Assembly: GCA_007922305.1 (NCBI GenBank)
Contig: ML677463.1
Location: 62,001-126,000 of the forward strand
Direction of reading: 5' to 3'
Source: Dermatemys mawii
Taxonomy: Eukaryota > Chordata > Testudines > Dermatemydidae
DNA length: 64,000 nt
In this document: positions 46,020 through 56,939 of the stretch, one piece after another
Layout: every line of letters starts with the position of its first letter
How positions within the stretch are numbered: the stretch's first letter is position 1
The notes under the pieces: generated by a model
What the model was told of the DNA's origin: nothing
Database searches by the model: none
What the model saw: the letters and a program-made list of their open reading frames with translations, nothing else
Position numbers and translations under genes: made by a program

Positions 46020-49000
46020 GTATGTTTATAAAAATCTGAGACCATTTCTGCTATTACTGATATTTTATTGTCCATTTTAAATCTCTTCTATGAGCTGTAC
46101 ACATTGTACCTGACTTTATCTACTTAGATTATTAGCTTTTTTCTTTATTGTTAGGCACAGTTATTTTAGTAATGTATTAATATCTTTCAGCTACTGAAAT
46201 ACCCCTAAAATGATACATTGTATTTGGGGAGCGAGGAGTAGAAACAATCAAACCCCCCGAACCTTGCAACACAGGCTGTTATTATGTTTTTGCAAACCAT
46301 TCCTTGTCAAAGAATGTTGTCTGAATTGCCCCATGTTCAAGGAGACATGGCTTCTTTAAATCATGCCTTATTGTGGGAGGATTAAAGGAGGTGATATCTG
46401 AATTCTACTTTCCCTTCTGAAGTGTACTCGTACTCAAATAAAGTACCAGTTTCTCTCTGCTTTGCCTGATTGTCATAGTCAACATCATGAAGTCATGACT
46501 CATCCTTGACTGGACACGTTTATTTACTATCCCAGAGCCTTAAACTCATTCCTGTCCAGCAGAGGCTTTCCTGACTTGTGGAAGAATTACAGTGAACAGC
46601 AAAGACATTGATCAGTTAGTTTTGGAATAGATGACATTTAAAAAGCTCTTTTTTAAAAAGGAGAATGAGAACAAGAGGAAAGAAAACATTGTCTCCATCA
46701 AGAAGAGCATAATGCCAAGTGCCATATTTCTCTGAAATCAGTTGTAAAACAAGACGTTGATTTCAATGACAGCAAGAGCAAGCTTTCAATTACGGAAATA
46801 GCACTAAATGTGCTGAATGAGTTTGTAAATGTGTATTGTAGATCAGAGTTAAATTTGTGTTAGAATCAGAGAATCATAGAAATGGAGGGCCGGAAGGGAT
46901 TTGAGAAGTCATCAGGTTCAGCCCTCGGTGCTGTGGCCAGACCAAGTAAACCTAGCTCATCCCTGACAGGTGTTTCTCCAACTTTTTTAAAAAATGCTTC
47001 CAATGCCGGGGTCCAAGGACCTCCCTTAGAAGCCTATTTCAGAGCTTAACACCCTTACAGTAAGATTTTTTTTTCTAAATATCTAAAGTAAATCTCCCTT
47101 GCTACAGATTAAGCCCATTATTTCTTGTCGTATCTTCAGTGGAAATGGAAAACAATTGATCACCCTCGTCTTTATAACAACCCTTAAGATTTTGGAAAAC
47201 TGTTATCAGGTGCCCCTTCAGTCTTCTTTATCAAGACTAAACATGCCCAGTCTTGTTAGTCTTTTCCCATTGGTCAGGTTTTCTACACCTTTTATCATTT
47301 TTGTTGCTGTCTTCTAGACGCTTTCCAATTTGTTCACACCCTTCCTAAATTGCGATGTCCAGAATTGAACGCTACTTCAGCTGGGCCTCACCAACACTGA
47401 GTAAGGGCAGTCCATTATCTTCTGTGTCTTATATCCTATATTCCTGGTAATTCCTTCACAATCAGATTAGCCATTATCCTAGCCATTAATGAAAATATTG
47501 AATTGAACAAGATACAGGACTTACCCCTGAAAGAGGCCACTAGATACATCCTCCCAATATGACAGCAATCCATGGATAACTAGTCTTTGATTATCATCTT
47601 TTAATCAGTTGTGCTTTAACTCAATTTGTCCCTAGCCTTTCTGATTTTATCCCTACATACTTTTGCTGTGGTTTTATATTCCTCCTTATCAGTTTAACAG
47701 TTTCCACTTCATGCAGGATTCCTTTCTGATTTTCAGGTCATCAAATAGCTTCAGATGGAGGCATATTGGCCTCTTACTTTTGTACCTTTCTTTTCTTTGC
47801 ATCAGAATAGTTTGCAGTTGTGGCTTTAATACTGTCTCCTTCAGCAACTGCCAGCTCACCTGAATTCCTTTTCCCCTTAGATTTTCTTCCCTTGAGATTT
47901 TCTGAGTTTGTTAGTCTGCTTTTTTGAAGTCCATTATCCAAATTCTGCTACTCTCATTTCTTCCTTTCCTTAAAATCATGAAATCTATCATTTCATGGTC
48001 AATGTCATCCAACTGGCTTTAACCTTCGCTGCCAATTCCTCCCTGTTGGTCAGAATCAAGTCTAAATGGCTGTCCCCTGGTTATTTTTCCACTTTTTGGA
48101 ACAAAAAGTTGTCCCTATATTGTCCCTAATACATTCCAAGAACTTATTCGAGCTTTTGTGTTTTGACATATTATTTTCCGAAGAGGTGAATGGGTAGTTA
48201 AAGTCCCCCTTATCACCAGGTCCTGTGTTTTGGTTATTTCTGTTATTTCTTTTAGAACTGTCTCATCCTGATTTGGTGGTACATAGTAGATCCCCACCAT
48301 GACATCACCTCTATTTTTAACCCTCTTATCTTTACCCAGAAACTCTCAGTTGGTCTGCCTCCCACCTCTTTATGGACCTCCAAACAACTGTTGTTCCTTG
48401 TACAGTACCTGCAAGTTTGAGGAAACAGAATGAAAAACAAACTGAAACACACACAAACATATTTCCCTCTGCTGGCAAACTTAGCTGGCTAAATCTCTTG
48501 GTCTCCCAGCTTTTAGTCTCCTCTTCTTTGGAAGTATATAAAATGAAATTTTACATTTCAAGATTTTGATAATCCAAATGCGTGAGTCATAAGGGTAATT
48601 GAGCAGATACATTATCTTAACTGGTGATTTTCCTTTTAATGTTTACCTTTTTAACTTTACTTTTCTGATTACATAGTATGTGCAAAGGGTTATATTAATC
48701 ACTGAACAACTTTAAGTGTAAGTTAACAACATTTTTGGGTAAAACCCTAAATAGGAATTAGATATCAGCAAAAGTGTTTAGCTGCATCTGCTGAATTCAC
48801 AGATGTTTGTTGATCCCAGTACACTGAAGACCATTATACTGTTGGACAAAACCTATTAAAACAGAAGTTCTGCCTCACATACTGCAATGACAGTTTTATT
48901 ATACCTCTATAGATTGTAATCAGTTATCCACTTTGTCAGTGCAATGAATTAAATTCACTATTTCTATGCTATAACCAACTAGAAATAAACAAGGAGGCAG

Positions 49001-52000
49001 TGACCTACACAGAACTGAAATGCCACAATGCTTTTGAGCAGCAGAGGAGACAAAGGACTATGAACCCCCAGGGTAAAGTCAGTGTGTGTTACATGCTGCT
49101 GACTCCACTCATACTACTGTTTAACTGTCCATAGTCTAACACCTTCCTTGAACTGTATGAGAACATTAAAAGCAAAATTCCAAATAAAGATTTAGGAGAA
49201 ATCAGGTAGGGCTTCTGCCTACTGTGAGGCAAATTTTTCTCCTTAATACTGCATTTGTCCCTTTTCTCTATCACAGGTTCTTCTGCTCCATCTTTTGAAT
49301 GGATGCTCATTGTAGCGATTCTTGGGATCTTCTGCCTGGATTTGCTGATTGTAGTGCGTTTCTTGAGTGCCAAAGGTAAGTATGAGCAAAGAAGACACTA
49401 AAAGGCCAACTAACTCTGAGCTGACGTATGTCTTTTCTAATGGAGTATGAATTTCATTGGGTGTGCTGCCCTTCTGAAAATCACTTCTTAAGTTATCTAA
49501 TTATGGATTTAGGGAGCAAGACAGGGGAACCAGCTGGGCTCCTACACATTCCTCTTCACCCTTCAGGATTTTCTATGGACAGCTGCAGCAAGAAAGTCCC
49601 TGAAATTCCAACAATTTAGCTGTCTTGTCCAGAAACCAAAGATTCATACAGGTCCCTGGCCTGGCCCTCATTGTGGAATCTGAACCCTCAGCATCTGCCA
49701 CATGAAGCAACCTATAACCAACAATAAAAGACTTTCTAGGCAGCTTCAGGGCTTGAAACTTATGGAATTTTCTATGCCTAATGCAATTATTCCTTGGCTT
49801 TCTTGCAAAGATTCCAGGTGCCATTTTCTTCCTAAATTTCTAATTTTCTCCTTGGATGCCTAACTTGGAATATGACATGTTTGTGCTTTGTAGTAATTTC
49901 AAACAATCACTACTGTGACTAAAAGGTTAAAAACCAGGATATTTTTAATTGCATTTTTCTCAGTATCTTCATAGAGTCAGGATTTTTAGCCATACACAAT
50001 TTTTATTTTTGAATTTCAAGATGTTTATTTTTAAATTAATATTTACTTATTATGATGAATATATATTAGATATACATTATATTAGATATATTAGATAAAT
50101 ATATTATATAGATATAGATTAGATATATTAGATATAGATTAGATATACAGTAACTGATGGCACAATTGGGCCCTTCATGTCCCTGAAAAGCACAGTGCAT
50201 TGATCTGTAACATTATGATTGAATTTAGTTTTAAGTTGTCCATCATATTGTTATGCTATTTTGGCTTTCAGTTTCTCAGATCTCTGATCCACCATGTGGA
50301 CAGCTGGAAAACCTCACAAAAGAAATGGAAGTTATCCAAGGTGAGAATGCAAACTTACCATAGGTTTTGAACAGGAATCCTATAGATCAGGGGTCAGCAA
50401 CCTTTCAGAAGTGGTGTGGCGAGTCTTCATTTATTCACTCTAATTTAAGGTTTCGCATGCCAGTAATACATTTTAACATTTTGAGAAGGTCTCTTTCTAG
50501 AAGTCTACAATATGTAACTAAACTATTGTTGTATGTAAAGTAAATAAGGTTTTTTTTAATATTTAAGAGGCTTCATTTAAAATTAAATTAAAATGCAGAG
50601 CTCCCTGGACCGGTCGCCAGGACCCAGGCAGTGTGAATGCCACTGAAAATCAGCTCATGTGCTGCCTTTGGTACACGTGCCATAGGTTGCCTACCTTGAT
50701 ATAGATCAATTTCCTTCAACAAACAAGTGTTTCTTATATCTGCTTTCCCTGTTAACTGAAATAATTTCAAATTGAATCCCCAATACCTGTAGTGGCACTG
50801 ATCAATAATACACAGATCATGACATTTGGGGTTAATTAGAACATTGCCTTTTTATCCCTACTTACTAAAGAATCTCACCATATCCTCACTAGGTAAATTC
50901 AGAGGTCAGGGAAGTTCAAGGAAGTTAAATTGGTCTAAGTGACATGCTGAAAGGCCATAGAGAGAAATACAGCAAGAAAAGCAGTCAGCTGGAGAGAATA
51001 AGAAACTGTAAAATAAACCCTTCAGCCTCCCACTTTCCCATACATCTTGTTCTGGCTTCTCAGCGCATTAGTTAAGCCATTTTACACTCCCTGACACTCA
51101 CATGTCTATACAAGTGTAACAGCGATAGGAACCCTGAACTGTATTTTCTTTTTAAGGATGGAAGTCTTTTTGCCCAGAACATTGGGTTCAACATGGAAAT
51201 AAATGTTACCACTTTTCTACTGGATACAAATCATGGCTGGAGAGTCAAAAGGCCTGCTCTTCTCATGGCTCCAGACTCCTTCTGATAGAAGGCAAAGAAG
51301 AGCTGGTAGAGTATTTTCCTCTTTTGGAGAGCTGCATATTCAAATCTTCTATTGCCAGATTTGTCAATGGAAACCGAAATGGGTAGAATGAAATTTGGCT
51401 TCATTTGGTATTTTGATTTATTATATATTTTTTCTTGAAGGCTAATTACCTGGAGATTTCTCCTCTCCCGACAGTATTAGAATCATTACTAAATTCTAAA
51501 TTAAAATCAAATACATCTCCTGCAAGGCAGTAACACAATGTCACTGGTATTTTTCATATTCATATTCACAGTACAGCTATTACTGTAGTATAAGAAGGAG
51601 CTGTAGATTGCACTGGGCATTTCTCTGTCTCAGATAATGTCCTCCAGATAAGAGAGTGACTAGAGATTAATCAACACTGAAGAAATGAAGTACCTGAAAG
51701 AACCAACAGAGTTTAAGGAAAAGCAATAGCACCAGCATTAATGTCCTAGGAATTAGTGCTCTGTTCTTCTCTGATAGAGATTAAGGTTGGAATCCCCTGT
51801 CCAGCCTCTCACTGCTTGGGGCCAGCAAGTAAAGGGAATAGCTCAGGAGCTATACTCATCCTCTGGGATGAAGCAATGCATCAATGGAGCAGGATTGGCA
51901 TTTTCCAGTGGAAACTTCTTCAGTCTCCTGAGGGTTTTGAAGGAGACAAAGGTGTTTAAATATGGTTGGGAAGTGAAGAGAGAATATTAACACAGTTTCT

Positions 52001-54134
52001 ACAAAACTGAAACTTACGTTCTTGGACCAAATGAAGAACATGATCAGTTTGGCCAATAGAGTTGCTCCAACCTGAGGTTACCTGAGCATATCAGGATTTG
52101 TTAATCACGTTACCGTACCTGGTGTCTATTTGCCCAGGAAAGAAGCAGGGAAACTAATGCAATTGTATGAATTGGTTTTGTTCTTGTTCAGGATTTCATA
52201 CACCCACTGGCACCTTTTCACTGGATAGGATTATCACGTGACAAGACCTACAGACCCTGGATGTGGGGAAATGGCACCACTCTCTCCACTGATTGGTGAG
52301 TCACAGACACTTTTGCAAACCTTTCATTTCTATGAGGATTATTTTGCAGCATTTCTATGGTGCCCAACATGAAAACAAAAGACAAAAGAGATCCCAAATC
52401 CTGGACTCAAAAATATTTGCAATAATGTGAGTCAGAGCTCTGGAATGAACCAAATTACCTCCTTTTCCAACCAGTGTCCGGTGGCAATAATGAATGAAAA
52501 ATACTGTTCAGTACATCATAGAATCATAAAAAATTAGGATTGAAAGAGACCTCAGAAGGTCAGAAAGTCCAACCCCCTTCTCAAAACAGGACCAACACCA
52601 ACTAAATCATCCTAGCCAGGTTTTGTCAAGCCAGGCCTTAAAAACCTCTAAGGATAGAGATTTCACCACTGCCCTAAGTAACCCATTCCAGTGCTTCACC
52701 AACCTCTAGTAAAATAGTTTTTTCCTAATATTCAACCTAGACCTCCCCCACTTCAACTTGAGACCATTGTTCCTAGTTCTGTCATCTGCCACCAGTGAGA
52801 CCATCCGAGCTCCATCCTCATTGGAACACCTCCTTCAAGTAGATGAAGGCTGCTATCAAATCCCCCCCTCACTTTTCTCTTCTGCAGACTAAACAATCCG
52901 AGTTCCCTCAGACTCTCCTCATAAGTCATGTGCCCCAGCCCTCTAATAATTTTTATCACTTCCCTCGATTTGCTGTCAATGTTCCTATTACTGCAGCCCA
53001 ATATACCATTAGACTTCTTGGAAACAAGGCCACACTGCTGACTTATATTCAGCTTCTTGTCCACTGTAATCCCCAGGTCCTTTGCTGCAGAACTGCCACT
53101 TAGCCAGTTGGTACACAGCCTGTAGTGGTGCATGGGATTCTTTCATCCTAAGTGCAGGACTCTGCACTTGTCCTTGTTGAACCTCATCATATTTCTCTCG
53201 GCCCAATCCTCCAACTTGTCTAGGACACTCTGGATCCTGTCCCTATCCTCCAGTGTAACTACCTCCCCTACCCCCAGCTTGTATAAATAAAATTGCACTG
53301 CTGTCTCATTTATGGATGCAATCTAGATTTCCCTTCCCTTCATTCATTTTTTACAATTGACCATTTATATGAAAACTGAATCTGATTCCTCAGAATTCAT
53401 CTGCTATTGAAACTACAGTAACTCCTCACTTAAAGTCATCACATTTTGTTTTTACATTGTTGATCAATGAGAGAACATGCTCCTTTAAAGTTGTACAATG
53501 CTGCCTTATAGTGTTGTTTGGTTGCCTCCTGCTTTGTCCACTGCATGCAGAAAGAGTATCCCTTTGGAGCTAGCTGGTGGGGGCTTGGAATCAGGATTGA
53601 TTGGCAGTCCCCCATCAGCTCCCCACTGTCCTGAATGGGACTGAAAAATGGAGACAGGAGGTTTTATGTCATGGCAGAGATACAATTCTAGCGTTATACT
53701 GAAAGTTTACACAGTACCTGGGGCACTACTCCTGCTTAGCCAATGTAGTTATTCCCTTATATTCACAACTACTAAATTTACTAACTAATCTTTTAATAAT
53801 GTTCCCTCTGCTTCTCCACATTTGTTCTGTTATTAATAAAAGTATTTGCCAATGCCATATACCATGGCACTCAGCTTCCAGAGTGATTTGGCACCTTAGA
53901 AACAACTAAAATTGTGATGTATCTATAATAGAATGGCTGAAATAACTCCCCCTGCTCTCCACCCCTTTTAGGTTTCCAGTAAAGAAAGGATACATGGATG
54001 GGGACTGTGCAGTGGTCAGAGGTAGAGAGCTCTTCTCTGACAACTGCAAAGATAAAAAGCGCTATATTTGTGAGCAGCCAGCTCTTTCAGTGAAACCTAA
54101 CATATCATCACACCAGGGAACTTGGAAACCATGA
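45923..54134 (+). CDS. Gene 3: C-type lectin-like receptor without ITIM tyrosine, charged membrane segment, short stalk
   Basis: Joined exons are 45923-46019, 49277-49375, 50272-50340, 51157-51305, 52192-52295 and 53972-54134, 681 nt for 226 aa, one open frame in phases 1-1-1-0-2. The tail starts [11 protein letters not shown], so Cys8 stands where the paralogs have the ITIM Tyr. The membrane segment, about residues 41-60, has Asp54 inside it and Arg60 at its outer end. The stalk is only 23 residues (66-88), with Cys74. The lectin domain is 94-206 with the canonical six Cys (94-105, 122-206, 185-198), HWIGLSR at 148-154 and YICE at 204-207. A 19-residue tail follows. Two donors have moved compared with the paralogs, yet the frame holds, which argues for a working gene. 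An activating or adaptor-paired role is an inference. Confidence 0.83.
46862..48480 (-). mobile_element. CR1 LINE with internal deletion, in gene 3 intron 1
   Basis: The antisense 3' end AGAATCATAGAAATGG is at about 46868. The minus frame at 48300-48115 reads the endonuclease part ([11 protein letters not shown]). The reverse transcriptase between them is missing. Absent from the gene 4 copy. Confidence 0.7.
48983..49072 (+). pseudogene. Orphan ITIM exon between gene 3 exons 1 and 2, start codon ATA; possible cassette exon
   Basis: Homologous to the first coding exon of the paralogs: acceptor CAACTAG, the two-base leader, then ATA where the others have ATG, followed by K-E-A-V-T-Y-T-E-L with an intact ITIM-like VTYTEL. 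Donor CAGG/GTAAAG is good. As a first coding exon it is dead. As an internal exon it is 90 nt, starts and ends in phase 1 and has no stop, so splicing 46019 to 48983 and 49072 to 49277 stays in frame. It lies 205 bp before the membrane exon, where an original exon 1 might be expected. I cannot tell whether it is used. Confidence 0.75.
49277..49375 (+). CDS. Gene 3 exon 2: charged transmembrane segment
   Basis: 99 nt, phase 1-1; acceptor TATCACAG, donor AAAG/GTAAGT. It encodes [20 protein letters not shown] and then R-F-L-S-A-K. The Asp replaces an Ala or Val of the paralogs; the Arg ends the hydrophobic run. Confidence 0.87.
50060..50152. repeat. AT-rich microsatellite, TATTAGATA-type units
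   Basis: Imperfect repeats of ATATTAGAT and ATAGATTAG in gene 3 intron 2, about 120 bp before exon 3. Confidence 0.8.
50272..50340 (+). CDS. Gene 3 exon 3: shortened stalk
   Basis: 69 nt, phase 1-1; acceptor GGCTTTCAG, donor CAAG/GTGAGA. Paralog stalk exons continue past this point. Here the following homologous bases reach an in-frame TAG at 50359-50361, so the donor is needed for a full protein. It encodes [11 protein letters not shown]. Confidence 0.8.
50388..50698. mobile_element. hAT-type MITE, 48 bp after gene 3 exon 3
   Basis: The ends CAGGGGTCAGCAACC and GGTTGCCTACCTTG are inverted repeats, flanked by CTATAGAT (50380-50387) and ATATAGAT (50699-50706), one mismatch. It sits where the rest of the ancestral stalk exon would have been. 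Confidence 0.78.
51157..51305 (+). CDS. Gene 3 exon 4: first part of lectin domain
   Basis: 149 nt, phase 1 to 0; acceptor TTTTTAAG, donor CTG/GTAGAG. It encodes [25 protein letters not shown] and [10 protein letters not shown]. It lacks the two extra Cys found here in genes 1 and 2. Confidence 0.87.
52192..52295 (+). CDS. Gene 3 exon 5: lectin domain core
   Basis: 104 nt, phase 0 to 2; acceptor TTGTTCAG, donor TG/GTGAGT. It contains [14 protein letters not shown] and NGT, and is one codon shorter than the paralogs. Confidence 0.87.
52505..53290 (-). mobile_element. CR1 LINE 3' fragment in gene 3 intron 5
   Basis: Antisense 3' end CATAGAATCATAAAAAATTA. The minus frame 53133-52753 reads the ORF2 C-terminus ([31 protein letters not shown]). 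Confidence 0.8.
53411..53720. mobile_element. Tigger/mariner-like element, truncated
   Basis: Begins TACAGTAACTCCTCACTTAA, the same end as the element at 23578. The right end is missing. Confidence 0.6.
53972..54134 (+). CDS. Gene 3 exon 6: end of lectin domain and stop
   Basis: 163 nt; acceptor CCTTTTAG. It encodes [28 protein letters not shown] and a C-terminal extension with an NIS site. TGA at 54132-54134. Confidence 0.87.
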
Positions 54135-54236
54135 GAATTTTATCCTGGGAAATCATTTATCCTCTTATAAATGCATGGGAGAAATGAGTGCACTTCGCTT
54201 TTTCTTTTCAGAGACTGTGTTTATATTGTAAATAAG

Positions 54237-54800
54237 CTGTCAATTAATCACAGTTAACTCAAGCAATTAAATCAAATTAACTTGATTAAAAAAATTAATA
54301 GCAATTAACCACAGTTTTAATTGCACTGTTAAAAATAATATAATACTATTTTTTAAAAACTTTTGGATGTTTTCTACATTTTCAAATATATTGATATCAG
54401 TTACAACACAGAATACAAAATGTACAGTGCTCACTATATAGTATATTTTTATTACTATAAAAAGATTAACAAAAGAAATAGCATTTTTCAATTCACTTCA
54501 TACAAGTACTGAAGTGCAATCTCTTTATCATGAAAGTGCAAATTAAAAATGCAGATTTTTTTGTCACATAACTGAACTCAAAAATAAAACAAAAGCTTTG
54601 GAGCCTACAAGTCTACTCAGTCCTACTTCTTGTTCAGCCAATCGCTCAGAAAAACAAGTTCATTTACATTTGCAGGAGATAATGCTGCTTCTTACAATGC
54701 TGCTGAAAGTGAGAATAGGCGTTCACATGGCAGAAATTTGTTTAATGTCTGGTACAAATAATTTACAAAGAATTCCTACCAATCTACTGATAATAATAAG
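54237..54800. mobile_element. hAT fragment, same family as 28531-30139
   Basis: Shares CAGAATACAAAATGTACAGTGCTCAC-type arm sequence and the CTACTTCTTGTTCAGCCAAT region. Lies 100 bp after the gene 3 stop and may be in its 3' untranslated region. Confidence 0.7.
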
Positions 54801-55034
54801 TCTCTAGAGACTAGAAGAACTGAAGTATTTCTAAATTTCTAATTTAGTTATTTACTTTTTGCTTCCTTTGTATCCCTACTTCATTCAAACACAGAAAAAG
54901 AGCACAAACAAATGCATTCAAATGCAAGATTACCAGTAGTGTCACTAAAAACACATTTCTGGAGAAATCAGTTTAAACTGTTGTTTAGAAGTTCAGTAGG
55001 ATGAACTGAAATGGTTATCAGAGGGATATCAAAC

Positions 55035-55560
55035 ACTTTACTAAAGTTACCCTCTCAAAGTAGGATATCAGGTTAGTTTGACATGATTTGTTCATGACAA
55101 ACACATGTTGAATGTTAATGTATAAATTGTAGGTACTTACAAATTGATTGGTTATTTGCTTTATTATCTTTCTGGGTATAGAAGTTAAGATGACTGGTCG
55201 ATAATTCCCTGACTTGTCTTTCTTCCCTTTTTAATAGATGAGGACTATATTTGCCCTTTTCCAGTCTTCTGGGACCTCTCCCATCCTCCACCAGTTCTCA
55301 AAAATAATCACTAATGGCTCTGAAGTCTCTCAGGATTAGGATGAAAAAGGGCCGGGGTCACAGAAGAGACTATCAGTGGCAGCCATGATGGTGTAGCTTG
55401 CTCTAGTAGCCTTTGTCTGTTCTTCCTCATTTTCTCCTAATATTTGTCACACTGATTTTGGTTCATTAATTTCCAGGCCCGCATTTTCTTATTTACCAGC
55501 CCTGATCTTAACACAGTCTTTGAATGATATCAGGAGGCATGTTTGTTTAGACTAATTCAG
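55035..55560 (-). mobile_element. Degraded LINE reverse-transcriptase fragment
   Basis: The minus strand carries pieces like the P-V-S-L-T segment of a CR1-type reverse transcriptase. No intact frame. Confidence 0.45.
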
Positions 55561-55712
55561 TCATTATGTCTCCTTTTCATACCTTTTCTCATCCACATTT
55601 GTTATTATAGGTCATTGTGTCACCTTATGGACCTTCATACACTTTCTGCATTTGAGCTCACAGTGAGAGTAAATTGGTATGGCCATTCTCTCAAGAGTTC
55701 TCTATGTGTGAG

Positions 55713-56263
55713 TGTCATAAGTGTGAAGTAGCCTAGAATTAGTGTTTACCTGTAAGGGNNNNNNNNNNTTGTAAGATTCAGCAAAGATATCAACAGTGGA
55801 GAAAGTTGCCTCGGGGGGAGAGGTTTGGTTTCTGAATCCTTTTGTTGATTATGGTAGATGCTGTTTTGTTGATGGTTATAAGGGATTTATTCCTTTCTTT
55901 TTTTTCTTTTATTAAAATCTTTCTTTTAAAAAGCTGACTGCTTGTTTTTCATTGTGTAAGATCCTGGTTTTGGATCGGGCATGTCTCGCAGGAGCAGACG
56001 AGGTTTGTTTTTTTTCTCTCAAACTTCCCAGGGAAGGAAGAAGTTTGGGAGGTTAGTGGAAAGGGAAAGAAGGGTCCCAAACTACCCTAAACCTAGTTTG
56101 GTGGTGGCAGTGTACCAGGTCTAGATACAAAAGAAGTTGTGTTCTGGGGAAAAACATTTTAACCCAAGCTGGTAAAATAAGCTTGGGGGGGGGGTTATTT
56201 CTTTTTTCATGCGGGTCCCCACATCTGTACCCTAGAGTTCAGAGTGGGGAGGCAATCCTAACA
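55713..56263. mobile_element. Solo LTR with 5-bp target duplication and a 10-N gap
   Basis: Begins TGTCATAAG, ends CCTAACA, and is flanked by GTGAG at 55708-55712 and 56264-56268. Contains ATTAAA near 55910, fitting a poly(A) signal. The gap is at 55759-55768. No viral genes are present. Confidence 0.75.
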
Positions 56264-56269
56264 GTGAGT

Positions 56270-56935
56270 GTGAAACATGATTCATTCATTAGGTCACCAG
56301 AGACGAGAGTAACAACAAAACTTAGGTGTGATGATACTGAGCACACTGTGCCTCATTCTTAGGTGCCTAGAGAATCACTGGGTTAGATGCCCAGACTCCC
56401 TATACAATGAATGGGGGGATATGGGATTCACAAAACCTAGCTCCTCACAAAAATTGGCCAGTGAATGCTAGCAATCCAAGAGGTATGTGCTAAGCCCTGC
56501 CCCTCTCTGAGATAGGTGCCTGTGTTGGGTCTGGAGGGAGGCAATTTCCTGTGTTTGGGATTCTCAGTCCTCTCTTGGGGTTAGACACCTGCACTTCCCT
56601 CATAACTCTTAGCATAGTGATTAGGGTACTCACTGAGAGTGTGAGAGATGCATAGTTCAAGTCCCACCTCTGCCTGAGGGGGAGAAGTGAACATGGGTCT
56701 CACACTTCTCAGAGTAATCTAACCTCTGGGCTATTGTGATGCTGGGCTCCTCAGCATCTCCAGTTGAAACTGTTCCTCTCCAGATACATAATTTTAAAAA
56801 GTATTCGATCAGGGAAATTGGATCTTGGTGTCCCTCCCCCTAGATGAGGGCTCTAACCACCAGGAAACATATCATTCCCAGGACACTTCCACACTTACCT
56901 AAGGACTTAGGTCACCATCCCCTGGCAAACCTAGT
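56270..56935. other. Intergenic, old repeat words, no gene
   Basis: No supported exon; composition resembles ancient repeat. Confidence 0.4.
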
Positions 56936-56939
56936 TTAA

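Larger units (their letters stand above)
43005..48830 (+). repeat. Segmental duplication, copy 1 (promoter to upstream of orphan exon, gene 3)
   Basis: Collinear with 57650-64000 at many points: 43010/57655, the promoter block, the leader exon, 44200/58850, 45250/59850, coding exon 1 and 48790/63960. Differences are mainly insertions: CR1 46862-48480 and a MITE at 44468 here; CR1 3' end, CR1 ORF2 and a MITE in the other copy. Confidence 0.85.

Noticed and set aside
48983..49072. Possible non-ATG initiation at ATA as a functional gene 3 first exon
   Set aside because: ATA is a very poor initiator, and an upstream exon with a proper ATG exists; the cassette reading is simpler.
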